Assembly (NCBI RefSeq): GCF_016807805.1
Contig: NZ_CP063362.1
Location: forward strand, 1,488,001-1,552,000
DNA from: Xanthobacter dioxanivorans
Lineage (GTDB): Bacteria; Pseudomonadota; Alphaproteobacteria; Rhizobiales; Xanthobacteraceae
Reading direction: 5' to 3'
Length of the DNA stretch: 64,000 bases
Shown here: positions 17,183 to 27,853 of the stretch, piece by piece
Layout of the letters: each line of letters starts with the position of its first letter
Position numbering within the stretch: the first letter of the stretch is position 1
Made by a program: the position numbers and the translations under genes
Notes under the pieces: generated by a model
What the model saw: the letters and a program-made list of their open reading frames with translations, nothing else
Told to the model about the DNA's origin: nothing
Database searches by the model: none

Positions 17183-17336
17183 GGATTGTTGCCGTATGGG
17201 CAAAGACCATGTGCGAACCCGGTCAATAGACCTTCGTCGCATGCGACGTTTCGTGCCCAGCCGCATTGAGATACAGGATCGGGCACCGGGCAGGCACTTC
17301 GGCGTGCCGCCTGCGGCCACCCACACGGAAATAAAG

Positions 17337-17972
17337 ATGCCTGCCCCCTTCGATCTCACCCTCTACCTCGTCACCGACCCGCGCCTCGTCGCGGCGCGCG
17401 GGCTTCTGGCGACGGTCGAGGCGGCGGTGAGGGGCGGCGCCACCCTGGTCCAGCTGCGCGATCCGCAGGCCCACGGCCGGGCCCTGGTGGAGCAGGCGCG
17501 GGCGCTCAAGGCCCTGCTCGCGCCGCTGGGCATCCCGCTCATCATCAACGACCGGGTGGACGTGGCGGTGGCGGCGGACGCCGACGGCGTCCATCTCGGG
17601 CAGGACGACCTCGGCCCCGCCGACGCCCGCGCCCTGCTCGGGCCGCATCGCATCCTCGGCCTGTCGGTGGGCAACCCGGCGGAATATGCGGCGTCCGACC
17701 TGTCGGGCGTCGATTATCTCGGCGTCGGCCCGGTCACCGCCACCGGCACCAAGGCCGACGCCGGCGCCGCCATCGGCGCCGCCGGCGTCGCCGCGGTGCG
17801 GGCGCTGACGCGGCTTCCCATCGTCGGCATCGGCGGCATCCATGCGGCCCTCGCGCCCGAGGTCATCCGCGCCGGGGCGGACGGCGTGGCGGTGGTCTCC
17901 GCCATCTGCGCCGCGCCCGATCCGCAGGCGGCCGCCCTGGCCCTGAAACAGGCCGTCACGGCCGCCCGCTGA
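17337..17972 (+). CDS. thiE: Thiamine phosphate synthase
   Basis: A 211-residue ThiE, a TIM barrel joining HMP-PP and thiazole phosphate. Recognised by LYLVTDPRL, VQLRDPQAHGRALVEQA, LIINDRVDVAVAADADGVHLGQDD, LGVGPVTATGTKADAG and the phosphate-binding GIGGIHAALAPEVIRAGADGVAVVSAI. Here the usual TKT loop reads TATGTKAD. ATG at 17337 starts at the conserved N terminus; an upstream in-frame extension is not supported. No TPP riboswitch consensus is evident upstream. It sits alone among glyoxylate genes; other thi genes are not in the window. Confidence 0.92.
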   Translation: MPAPFDLTLYLVTDPRLVAARGLLATVEAAVRGGATLVQLRDPQAHGRALVEQARALKALLAPLGIPLIINDRVDVAVAADADGVHLGQDDLGPADARALLGPHRILGLSVGNPAEYAASDLSGVDYLGVGPVTATGTKADAGAAIGAAGVAAVRALTRLPIVGIGGIHAALAPEVIRAGADGVAVVSAICAAPDPQAAALALKQAVTAAR

Positions 17973-18054
17973 CCCCTTTAGCGGCCGGCGCGCTTCAGGC
18001 ACCCGGCCGACGTATCCGCGTAAAGCCACGCGTTCACACAGGAGAACCGACATC

Positions 18055-19677
<1,623 letters not shown>

Positions 19678-19682
19678 TCGCG

Positions 19683-19710
19683 CGAGGCGCGGGCCAAATC
19701 CCGCGCCTCG
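19683..19710. terminator. Bidirectional terminator between aceB and heparinase gene
   Basis: An 11-bp perfect stem (CGAGGCGCGGG and complement) with the loop CCAAAT starts 6 bases after the aceB stop, between convergent genes. There is no long T-run, but the position and stem strength fit a shared terminator. Confidence 0.6.
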
Positions 19711-19756
19711 TACCCTGCGCCCCGCTCCCGGCGCCTCGCGTCCTGACGGCGCCCCT

Positions 19757-21571
19757 TCACCCCCGTCCGCCGGGCCGGGCCGGCGGCACGCTCTGGGCCT
19801 CGCGGGTGCGCACGAAGGTCCAGATGACGCGCGGCGTGCGTGCCACCTCGCCGGCCAGCACCAGCTGGGCCGTGCGCCGGGGCCCGCCCGCCGCCGCCAG
19901 ATACACGCTCTCCTCCACCCCGAGCGGCACATGCGGCGCGGCGAACGCCCAGGCCTCGCCGTTGGGCAGGCTCAAAAGCGCCGTGTGCGGATCGTCGAGG
20001 CGCTCCACGCTGACCGACGGATGCAGGTGGAAGCGGATGGCGAAGGCCTCGGACGGCAGCGCCTCACCCTCCTCGGCAGGCTTGAACACGTCCTCGCCGT
20101 CGAGCCGGTTGCCCTCCGCCGCGAGGCGCCAGGAGCGCTGGTGGATGACGCCGAACCCCTGGGCATAGCCGTCGTGGCTGGTGCGCAGCAGGATGGCGTT
20201 GTTGCGGGTGCCGCGCTGCACCTCCACATGCTTCGGCCCGGCCATGATGGGCGCGCCGAAGATGCGCGTCATCTTCGCGCCGTTGAGGAAGCGGCAGGAC
20301 GAGGTATCGGCGATCACCGCGGTGGAATGGGCGGCGGTGGAACGGGCCACCTGCCGCCACATCTCGCGATGCACCTCCGGCACGCCGCAATTGACCACGA
20401 TGCGGTGGCGCGCCGAGGAGAACTCGAAGGCGAGGCAGCTCGCATGCGCCTCCCAGCTCGCCCGCACCGGCGGCGGCGGGCCGGTGTCGGCGATCACCAT
20501 GAGGGCGCGGGCATCGAGCCGCTGGTAGCCGGAATAGGGCGCGTTCGCCACCGGCGCGCCGCGCGCGTCGTCGAAGGCGAGGATGGTGGCGAGCTGGTCC
20601 GCCGCCGTGTGCCCCATGCCGTGGAAATGCGCGAAGGCGCCATCGCCGTGCCGGAAGAAGCGCAGCATGGGCATCATCCGGTCCACCGCGTTCATCAGCG
20701 CCGGCGGCGCCGGCTGGTTGCGCGCGGTGAAGGCCTGGCGGAGCGGCAAAAGATCGAGCAGCAGCTCGATGAGCATGCCGGGATTGCGGGTGAGCGGGCC
20801 GCCGTCCGGCAGGATCTGCCGGTCGAGCTCCTCGGACAGGCGCTTCTGCGCCGCCTTCAGGAGCCGCCCCTGGTCGGACATGCACAGGCCGGCGAAGACG
20901 AGGGCGGTGACCGCCAGCATGCGCGGATGGCCGTCCGGCGCGTCGTTCGCCACCCGGCGCAGCTGGCGCACCTGGCGGGCCAGCGAGCGCATGAAACGGC
21001 GGTAGAAGTCGTGCTCGGCGTCCTGCAGCAGGAAGGTGGCCTGGGTGAGCCAGGAAATGATGCGCCGCGCCGCCACGTCCGGGCGCGCCGCCACCGCCTT
21101 GGCCTTGCCGGGGTCGCGCATGAAGTCGCCCACCAGGGCGCGGGCATTGGCGCGGGCGATGGTGGTGCCGGCGGACTTCAGGTGACGCAGCCAGCCGAAG
21201 CCGTGCAGGGCCTCCGCCCATTCGACCGAGGGCGGCACCAGCTCGAACGGGGTGCGCCCGTCCAGCATCATCACCTTGCCGGCGAAGGCGAAGCGGCCGG
21301 AATAGATCTCCGCGGCCAGGGTCGCGTCGCCGGTGCGCAGGTCCTGGGGGGCGATGAGCAGGCGCTCGGGCACCGGCACCGGCACATAGCCGAGGGCCAT
21401 GGCGCGGCCGCCGAGGCGCGCGAGCACGGTGCCCGACCACAGCTCCGCGAGCAGGGTCGCAAGGCGCGTGCGCTCGGCAAGGCTGCCTCGGCTCACGGAT
21501 CTCCCCGGTTTGCGCGCGAGCCCCTTCGCCATGGCCGCGAGGGGCCCCGCCGATCCATTCCAGATGCGCAT
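19757..21571 (-). CDS. Heparinase II/III family protein
   Basis: A 604-residue protein. The N-terminal alpha-helical toroid part (about 70-330) precedes the C-terminal heparinase II/III beta-sandwich domain (about 340-590). Recognisable blocks are FHGMGHTAADQLATILAFDD, SGYQRLDARALMVIADTG, a HRIVVNCGVPEVHREMWRQV segment and SHDGYAQGFGVIHQRSW. Proteobacterial members next to rsmB are probably lyases or hydrolases acting on acidic polysaccharide; the substrate is unknown. ATG at 21571 (MRIWNGSAG) or 21533 (MAKGLARK) are both possible starts. It follows rsmB by 55 bases, the common Hyphomicrobiales order rsmB-heparinase, but purH, the usual next gene, is 40 kb away here. Confidence 0.85.
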   Translation of the reverse strand: MRIWNGSAGPLAAMAKGLARKPGRSVSRGSLAERTRLATLLAELWSGTVLARLGGRAMALGYVPVPVPERLLIAPQDLRTGDATLAAEIYSGRFAFAGKVMMLDGRTPFELVPPSVEWAEALHGFGWLRHLKSAGTTIARANARALVGDFMRDPGKAKAVAARPDVAARRIISWLTQATFLLQDAEHDFYRRFMRSLARQVRQLRRVANDAPDGHPRMLAVTALVFAGLCMSDQGRLLKAAQKRLSEELDRQILPDGGPLTRNPGMLIELLLDLLPLRQAFTARNQPAPPALMNAVDRMMPMLRFFRHGDGAFAHFHGMGHTAADQLATILAFDDARGAPVANAPYSGYQRLDARALMVIADTGPPPPVRASWEAHASCLAFEFSSARHRIVVNCGVPEVHREMWRQVARSTAAHSTAVIADTSSCRFLNGAKMTRIFGAPIMAGPKHVEVQRGTRNNAILLRTSHDGYAQGFGVIHQRSWRLAAEGNRLDGEDVFKPAEEGEALPSEAFAIRFHLHPSVSVERLDDPHTALLSLPNGEAWAFAAPHVPLGVEESVYLAAAGGPRRTAQLVLAGEVARTPRVIWTFVRTREAQSVPPARPGGRG

Positions 21572-21626
21572 GCCTGTGTCTTCACCGCCCCGTTGGCCTC
21601 CGGCGGATGGCCCGCGCCGCGCCGGG

Positions 21627-22991
21627 TCAGGCGATGCGGCGCAGGCGGGCGGCGAAGAAGCCGTCGAGACCCGACCGCTCCGCCTCCCCCCGCATCCAGT
21701 GACTGGGTAGAGTGCGCACATCCCCTTGAGGAGTTATGAACGGATCGAGGCCTTCCACCTCCCCCGGCGCCAGCGGCGCGCGGACGATGTCGCTGCGGGC
21801 GGCCAGGAGCCGTTCCACCTGCGCCTCCCCCTCCTCCGGCTCCAGCGAGCAGGTGGAATAGACGAGGGTGCCGCCCGGCTTCACCAGCCCGGCCGCATGG
21901 TCGAGCAGGCGCGCCTGGACGGCGGCGAGGCTGACGAGGTCGATCGGCCGCTTGGCGACGGCGATGTCCGGATGCCGGCGCAGGGTGCCGGTGGCCGAGC
22001 ACGGGGCGTCCAGCAGCACGGCGTCGAACGGACCGCCGGAAAACGCGGCGGCATCCGCCTCCACCACCTGGGCGGACAGGCCGAGCCGGTCCAGATTCTC
22101 CCTCAGCCGGGCGAGGCGGTGGGCGGAACGGTCCACCGCGGTCACCCGCGCCCCGGCCACCGCCAGCTGGGCCGTCTTGCCGCCCGGGGCCGCGCACAGG
22201 TCCGCCACGTCGCGGTCTTTCACCGCGCCGAGGAGGCGGGCCGGCAGGGCCGCTGCGGCATCCTGCACCCACCAGGCGCCTTCTGCGAAGCCGGGCAGCG
22301 CCCGCACCGGCCCGGCCTGGAGGATGCGCACGGTGCCGGTGGGCAGCACCTCGCCGGACAGGCGCTCGGCCCAGAGGGCGGGATCCGCCTTCACCGTGAT
22401 GTCGAGGGGCGGCTCCACCCGGTGCATGGCGGCGATGGCGCGGGCGGTGTCGCGCCCGTAGGCGGCGATCCAGCGCTCGCGCATCCAGTCCGGCGTGTCG
22501 GCGAAGTCGGTGTCGAGCCCGCCGGCCTGCGCCTCCTGCTCGCGGATGAGGCGGCGCAGCACGGCGTTGACCAGGCCGGCGAAGCCCGCGGTGGTGCGCT
22601 CGGCCCGCGCGACATCGACGCTGAGGCCGACCGCCGCATGGTTGGGAACGTCCATGAACAGGATCTGCGTCGCCCCGGCCAGCAGCACGGATTCCAGGCG
22701 CGGCGCCGACTTGGGCAGGCCGCGCTCCATCAGCCGGCCGAGCAGCCCCCGCAAGGTGCCGAGGCGGCGCAGGGCGGTGGCGACGATGCGGTAGGCGAGC
22801 GCGCGGTCGCGCGGGTCGAGCCCGGCCGGCGCAACCTCCAGCGCCTCCTCCAGCGCGGCACCGTGGCGCAGCACCGCCTCCAGGCCCTCCACGGCGAGGG
22901 CGCGGGCGGCAAAGCCTGGCGCCGCGGTAGCCGGGGATGGGGCGGCGCCGGGGCGGCGGGGCGGGCGGGACGATCGGTTCGGCTGTTTCAT
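21627..22991 (-). CDS. rsmB: 16S rRNA (cytosine(967)-C(5))-methyltransferase
   Basis: A 454-residue RsmB. The N-terminal NusB-like RNA-binding domain (about 28-165; FMDVPNHAAVGLSVDVAR) is followed by the Rossmann methyltransferase domain. That domain has SAM motif ADLCAAPGGKTAQLA, motif IV DAVLLDAPCSATGTLRRHPD with the release Cys, and motif VI GTLVYSTCSLEPEEGE with the nucleophile Cys. It methylates C967 of 16S rRNA. The frame stays open more than 2.5 kb upstream through the purA antisense; ATG at 22991 is chosen because the NusB-like domain begins just after a basic, disordered leader. Divergent from purA. Confidence 0.93.
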   Translation of the reverse strand: MKQPNRSSRPPRRPGAAPSPATAAPGFAARALAVEGLEAVLRHGAALEEALEVAPAGLDPRDRALAYRIVATALRRLGTLRGLLGRLMERGLPKSAPRLESVLLAGATQILFMDVPNHAAVGLSVDVARAERTTAGFAGLVNAVLRRLIREQEAQAGGLDTDFADTPDWMRERWIAAYGRDTARAIAAMHRVEPPLDITVKADPALWAERLSGEVLPTGTVRILQAGPVRALPGFAEGAWWVQDAAAALPARLLGAVKDRDVADLCAAPGGKTAQLAVAGARVTAVDRSAHRLARLRENLDRLGLSAQVVEADAAAFSGGPFDAVLLDAPCSATGTLRRHPDIAVAKRPIDLVSLAAVQARLLDHAAGLVKPGGTLVYSTCSLEPEEGEAQVERLLAARSDIVRAPLAPGEVEGLDPFITPQGDVRTLPSHWMRGEAERSGLDGFFAARLRRIA

Positions 22992-23078
22992 CGCCCAAGG
23001 TAGAGCACGAACGGCGCGCCGCCGCCAACGCCTTTGCCTTGCCTCGCAAGCCCCGATCCCGTAAGACGCATGGGTAAC

Positions 23079-23107
23079 GCCCCGGACCAAAGCCGGGGCT
23101 TTCCTTT
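23079..23107 (+). terminator. Rho-independent terminator-like hairpin in the purA leader
   Basis: GCCCCGG and CCGGGGC form a 7-bp stem with a 7-base loop, followed on the plus strand only by TTTCCTTT. It lies 65 bases before the purA start, with no plus-strand gene upstream (rsmB is divergent). It may be an attenuator of purA, or a relic terminator of a lost upstream gene such as serA. Confidence 0.55.
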
Positions 23108-23171
23108 GTGCGCGCGGGCCTTCACGCCTCGATTTCGGGGACGCCCGCGCCGGTCGAGGAGGCACCTCCGC

Positions 23172-24467
<1,296 letters not shown>

Positions 24468-24503
24468 ATGAGCACACCGCTCGAAGGCGACACCTAGGCT
24501 CCG

Positions 24504-25883
24504 ATGGCTGACTACTACCCGCTCCTGGTCCGCGCGATATCGAGCCTGCCTCAGAAGACGGCGGAGGGGCGCAAGGCCGTCTACGACCGTGCCCGCACCG
24601 CATTGATGCGGCAGCTGCGCGGCGTGGACCCGCCGCTTCCCGAGGGCGAGATCACCCGGGAGCGCATGGGCCTCGAGGAGGCGATCCGGCGCCTCGAGGC
24701 CGAGTTCGCGCAGCAGGACAATGCCAGCCCTGCCGTTCCCGAGGCGGACGACGACGAGCCGGAGGACGCGCCGGCCGCTCCGCCCGTGGCCCGGCGCCCG
24801 ATCGCCGCTCCGCCCGAATCGCCCCTGCCCCCTCCTTCGCCGGCCACCGACCCGGCCCGCGCCGCGCCTGGCCCCTCTGCCGCGCCAGGCCCTGCCACCC
24901 CAGGCCCCGCCGCGCCCCAGCGCTCGGGCCGGGGCCTGCCGCTGCGCAACCGCGAGGAGGCCGACGAGGAAGCCGCCTCCGACCGCCGGCCGCCCATGCG
25001 GCGCGGCGAGGTGCGCAGCCGTGGCCCCGCCGGCACGGCACGCCGCCCCGCGCACCGCGAAGGCGGCATCTCCTGGCAGAAATTCACCCTGTGGACGCTG
25101 GTCGCGCTGGTGGTGGTGGTCGGCATCGCCGTGGCGGTGCTCAATCGCGATGCCCTTCTCGGCGGCGGCGATACCCGCCCGAGCCCGCCGGCCGCGGGGG
25201 GCGCCAGCTCCGACCAGCCCAAGATCGCTGATCGTGTCGCCCCGGCGGCGGGTGACAGCGCCCGCCGGGCCCCGTCCGCGCCGCGCCAGAGCGCCGGGGG
25301 TACCGGGCGCGCCATGCTGATCGAGGAAAGCTCGGGCAGCACCACGCCCCAGACCTTCGAAGGCACCGTCACCTGGAAGACCGAGACGGTGAACGCCGGC
25401 CCGGGCCTGCCGCCCGATATCGCCCTGCGCGGCGACGTCACCATCCCCGAGCGGCAGATGTCCATGAGCTTCGTGCTCCAGCGCAATGCGGAGCAGACGC
25501 TGCCGGTGTCCCACACCATCGAATTGAAGTTCTCGCTACCGGAGAATTTCCCGTTCGGCGGCGTCGCCAGCCTCGCCGCCGTGCGCATGCGGCCGAACCC
25601 GCAGGCCCAGGGCGCGCCGCTCTCCGGCGTGCCGGTGCGGCTGAACCCGACCACCTACGTGCTCGGCCTGTCCCAGGCGGCCGCGGACCGGCAGCGCAAC
25701 GTGACGCTGCTGCAGGGCTTCCAGTGGCTCGACGTGCTGTTCGTCTATGCCAACGGCAAGAAAGCGGCGCTGACCTTCGAGAAGGGGCCGGTGGGCGAGC
25801 AGGCGTTCAACGACGCCTTTTCCGCATGGGGCGAGCTGGTCCAGCGCCCGGCAGCCGCACCCGCCCAGCAGAACGGCGGCTAG
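24504..25883 (+). CDS. Single-pass membrane protein with disordered region, purA neighbour
   Basis: A 459-residue protein of unknown function that I associate with purA in Hyphomicrobiales. Residues 1-70 are helical (LVRAISSLPQKTAEGRKAVY). Residues 75-190 are Pro/Ala/Arg-rich and probably disordered. One TM helix spans about 194-214 (TLWTLVALVVVVGIAVAV). The C-terminal 150 residues form a conserved soluble domain (FEGTVTWKTETVN, VTIPERQMSMSFVLQRN, ALTFEKGPVGEQAFNDAFSA), presumably periplasmic. It has no catalytic motif I recognise. It probably is co-transcribed with purA; no terminator lies between them. A 9-codon frame just after purA is ignored. Confidence 0.75.
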   Translation: MADYYPLLVRAISSLPQKTAEGRKAVYDRARTALMRQLRGVDPPLPEGEITRERMGLEEAIRRLEAEFAQQDNASPAVPEADDDEPEDAPAAPPVARRPIAAPPESPLPPPSPATDPARAAPGPSAAPGPATPGPAAPQRSGRGLPLRNREEADEEAASDRRPPMRRGEVRSRGPAGTARRPAHREGGISWQKFTLWTLVALVVVVGIAVAVLNRDALLGGGDTRPSPPAAGGASSDQPKIADRVAPAAGDSARRAPSAPRQSAGGTGRAMLIEESSGSTTPQTFEGTVTWKTETVNAGPGLPPDIALRGDVTIPERQMSMSFVLQRNAEQTLPVSHTIELKFSLPENFPFGGVASLAAVRMRPNPQAQGAPLSGVPVRLNPTTYVLGLSQAAADRQRNVTLLQGFQWLDVLFVYANGKKAALTFEKGPVGEQAFNDAFSAWGELVQRPAAAPAQQNGG

Positions 25884-26025
25884 AGCATGCGCCGATCGGC
25901 TTGCATCGCCAGCTGATCGGATAACGCGGTCTCTATCTTTAAATTAGAGCGCGGATCGAGATTCAGATCGACCGGCGCCAACGGGGCGGTGTGGATGCCC
26001 GGGACAAGCCCGGGCATGACGGCGG
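25884..26025. repeat. Composite REP-like repeat region after the purA neighbour
   Basis: Directly after the stop codon comes an inverted-repeat stretch (CCGATCGG near 25892, GATCGGATAACG near 25915, then AAATTAGAGC), resembling a widespread Hyphomicrobiales intergenic element. Next is the 23-bp motif at 25948-25970, inverted relative to 5729-5751, then a perfect palindrome ATGCCCGGG-ACAAG-CCCGGGCAT with the CATGACGGCGG tail (25995-26025). The rest of the 438-bp gap up to 26321 holds the tandem repeat listed separately and no credible gene. Confidence 0.65.
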
Positions 26026-26181
26026 CCGACGAAAAGCGCGGAAGAAGAATGCGGACACTGAAGGTCGATCCGCACTAAGGCCGGCCGCGGGCCCGGAAAT
26101 CCGTTTCGCCGCTTCCGTTTCGCCACCCGAGCCCGACGATGCCGAACGCCCGCGCGCCGGCGTTTCGCGTGGTGTCGCCTT

Positions 26182-26240
26182 GTGGCGACACCGGCTGTGG
26201 CGACAACGGCTGTGGCGAAAAGACTGCGGCGACCAGTGCT
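26182..26240. repeat. 15-bp tandem repeat (about 4 units)
   Basis: Units at 26182 (GTGGCGACACCGGCT), 26197 (GTGGCGACAACGGCT), 26212 (14 bases, diverged) and 26226 (diverged). It lies in the gene-free stretch before the GGDEF-EAL gene. Another 15-bp array lies at 31267-31341 and a third at 49752-49781. Confidence 0.75.
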
Positions 26241-26321
26241 GCATGTGACGGGGACGGGCCCAGTCAACCCGAAGACCGGCAACCCGGCGATCTGCAACCC
26301 GGCGCAGGGCCGCGGGCCGGC

Positions 26322-27668
26322 TCAGTTCGCCAGCTGCCGCTCGGCGATGAAGGCGTGCAGCGCCTCTTCCGTCATGGGCCGGCCGAGATAGAAGCCCTGC
26401 ACCTCGTCGCAGCAATCCGCCTTGAGATGCTCGAGCTGGCTTTGCGTCTCCACCCCCTCCGCCACCACCTGGAGGCCGAGCGCCCGGCCGAGGCCGAGAA
26501 TGGCCTGGACGATGGCCAGCGCCCCCTTGCTGTGGTCCAGGTCGCCCACGAAGCGGCGGTCGATCTTGAGCGCGTCGAACGGGAAGGTGCGCAGATAGCC
26601 GAGGGAGGAATAGCCGGTCCCGAAGTCGTCCATGGACAGGCGCACGCCGAGATCCTTGAGCCGGGCGAGGATGTCGAGGGCCTTCTCGGTGTTCTCGATG
26701 AGCACGCTCTCGGTGATCTCCAGCTCGAGGCGATGCGCCGGCAGGTCGGTGGCCTTGAGGGCGGATGCCACCGTCGCCACCAGCTCCCCGCCGCGGAACT
26801 GGACCACGGAGACATTCACCGAGACGTTGAGCGCCGGCAGCCGGGAAATGGTGTCGCACGCCTTGCGCAGCACCCATTCGCCGAGGGGAATGACGAGCCC
26901 GCTCTTCTCCGCCAGCGGCACGAAATCATCCGGCACCAGCCGGCCCAGCTGCGGATGGTCCCAGCGGATCAGCGCCTCGACGCCGAGCAGCTCCAGCGTC
27001 CGGGCATCGCAGCGCGGCTGGAACAGCAGCACGAACTCGTTGGCGGTGATGGCGCGCCGCAGGTCGCCTTCCAGCGTGCGCCGGCCGGCGAGCGCCTCGT
27101 TCATGTCGACGGCGAAGAAGCAGCAGCCGCCCGGCCCCTCGTCCTTCGCCCGCGCCAGGGCGAGGTCGGCGCAGCGGGCCAGCGCCTCGGCGTCATCGGC
27201 GTCGAGGGGCGACAGGGCGATGCCGATGTCCGCCTGCGGATAGGCGACGGCGCCCGACGGCAGGGTGACGGGCACGCTCAGCGCCGCCTGAATGCGCCGG
27301 CAGAGCCCCTCCACCGCCTTCACCCCGGCAAGGCCGGTGGCGACCAGCATGAACTCGTCTGCCCCCACCCGGGCGACGAGGTCATTGTCGCGCACGCATC
27401 GCCGGATGCGCCGCGCCGTCTCGGCCAGGACCAGATCGCCGGCGGTGAGGCCGAAGGTCTCGTTGATATGCCGGAAATTGTCGATGTCGAGGGAGAAGAC
27501 GGCGAGCGAACGCTGGCCCTCCTGCGGCGAGCTGAGCGCTCCCGCCAGGAACTCCATCATCAACAGGCGGTTCGGCAGGCTGGTCACCGGGTCGTGCAGG
27601 GCAAGATATTCCGATTTCCAGGGACCTCCCGCAGCGTCATCGGCGTCGGTCACCATCACACATACCAA
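26322..27668 (-). CDS. GGDEF-EAL protein, probably a c-di-GMP phosphodiesterase
   Basis: A 448-residue cytoplasmic protein with a GGDEF domain (about 20-185) followed by an EAL domain (about 198-440). The GGDEF signature reads GADEF (102-106), so the active-site second Gly is replaced by Ala and cyclase activity is doubtful; it may bind GTP to regulate the EAL domain. The EAL domain looks active: EAL at 231-233, ELEITESVLIEN, DDFGTGYSSLGYL, LKIDRRFVGDL and VVAEGVETQSQLE are all present. No TM or sensory domain precedes the GGDEF part. It is downstream of the acyl-CoA synthetase/GNAT gene on the same strand (185-bp gap). The start could be the second Met (MVTDADDA). Confidence 0.92.
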   Translation of the reverse strand: MVCVMVTDADDAAGGPWKSEYLALHDPVTSLPNRLLMMEFLAGALSSPQEGQRSLAVFSLDIDNFRHINETFGLTAGDLVLAETARRIRRCVRDNDLVARVGADEFMLVATGLAGVKAVEGLCRRIQAALSVPVTLPSGAVAYPQADIGIALSPLDADDAEALARCADLALARAKDEGPGGCCFFAVDMNEALAGRRTLEGDLRRAITANEFVLLFQPRCDARTLELLGVEALIRWDHPQLGRLVPDDFVPLAEKSGLVIPLGEWVLRKACDTISRLPALNVSVNVSVVQFRGGELVATVASALKATDLPAHRLELEITESVLIENTEKALDILARLKDLGVRLSMDDFGTGYSSLGYLRTFPFDALKIDRRFVGDLDHSKGALAIVQAILGLGRALGLQVVAEGVETQSQLEHLKADCCDEVQGFYLGRPMTEEALHAFIAERQLAN

Positions 27669-27853
27669 TCATTCCGCCTGTCGACCTCCCGGCCGACCCG
27701 ATGGACCGGTCCCGCGCGCCGCAGACGCTTATTGCCTCCCTGCCCCCAGGCGCGGCCCTCGGATCAGACCCCGGAGAGGCCGAAATCCCTGAACACTGTG
27801 CGTCCTGCCCGCGCCGGTCGCAATAGGGATATCGCCGCAAGCTCCCGGCATGG

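Noticed and set aside
17188..17202. FixK-like TTGC...GCAA upstream of thiE
   Set aside because: The spacer is seven bases, not six, so it does not fit the dimer geometry.
17183..17336. TPP riboswitch upstream of thiE
   Set aside because: A TGAGATAC stretch is present, but the conserved CUGAGA/ACCUGAUC core and pairing arms were not found.
24468..24497. Nine-codon frame right after the purA stop
   Set aside because: Too short, with no conservation evidence and no ribosome site of its own; probably chance.
26182..26240. CRISPR array
   Set aside because: The repeats are directly adjacent, without spacers, and only 15 bp long; no cas genes are present.
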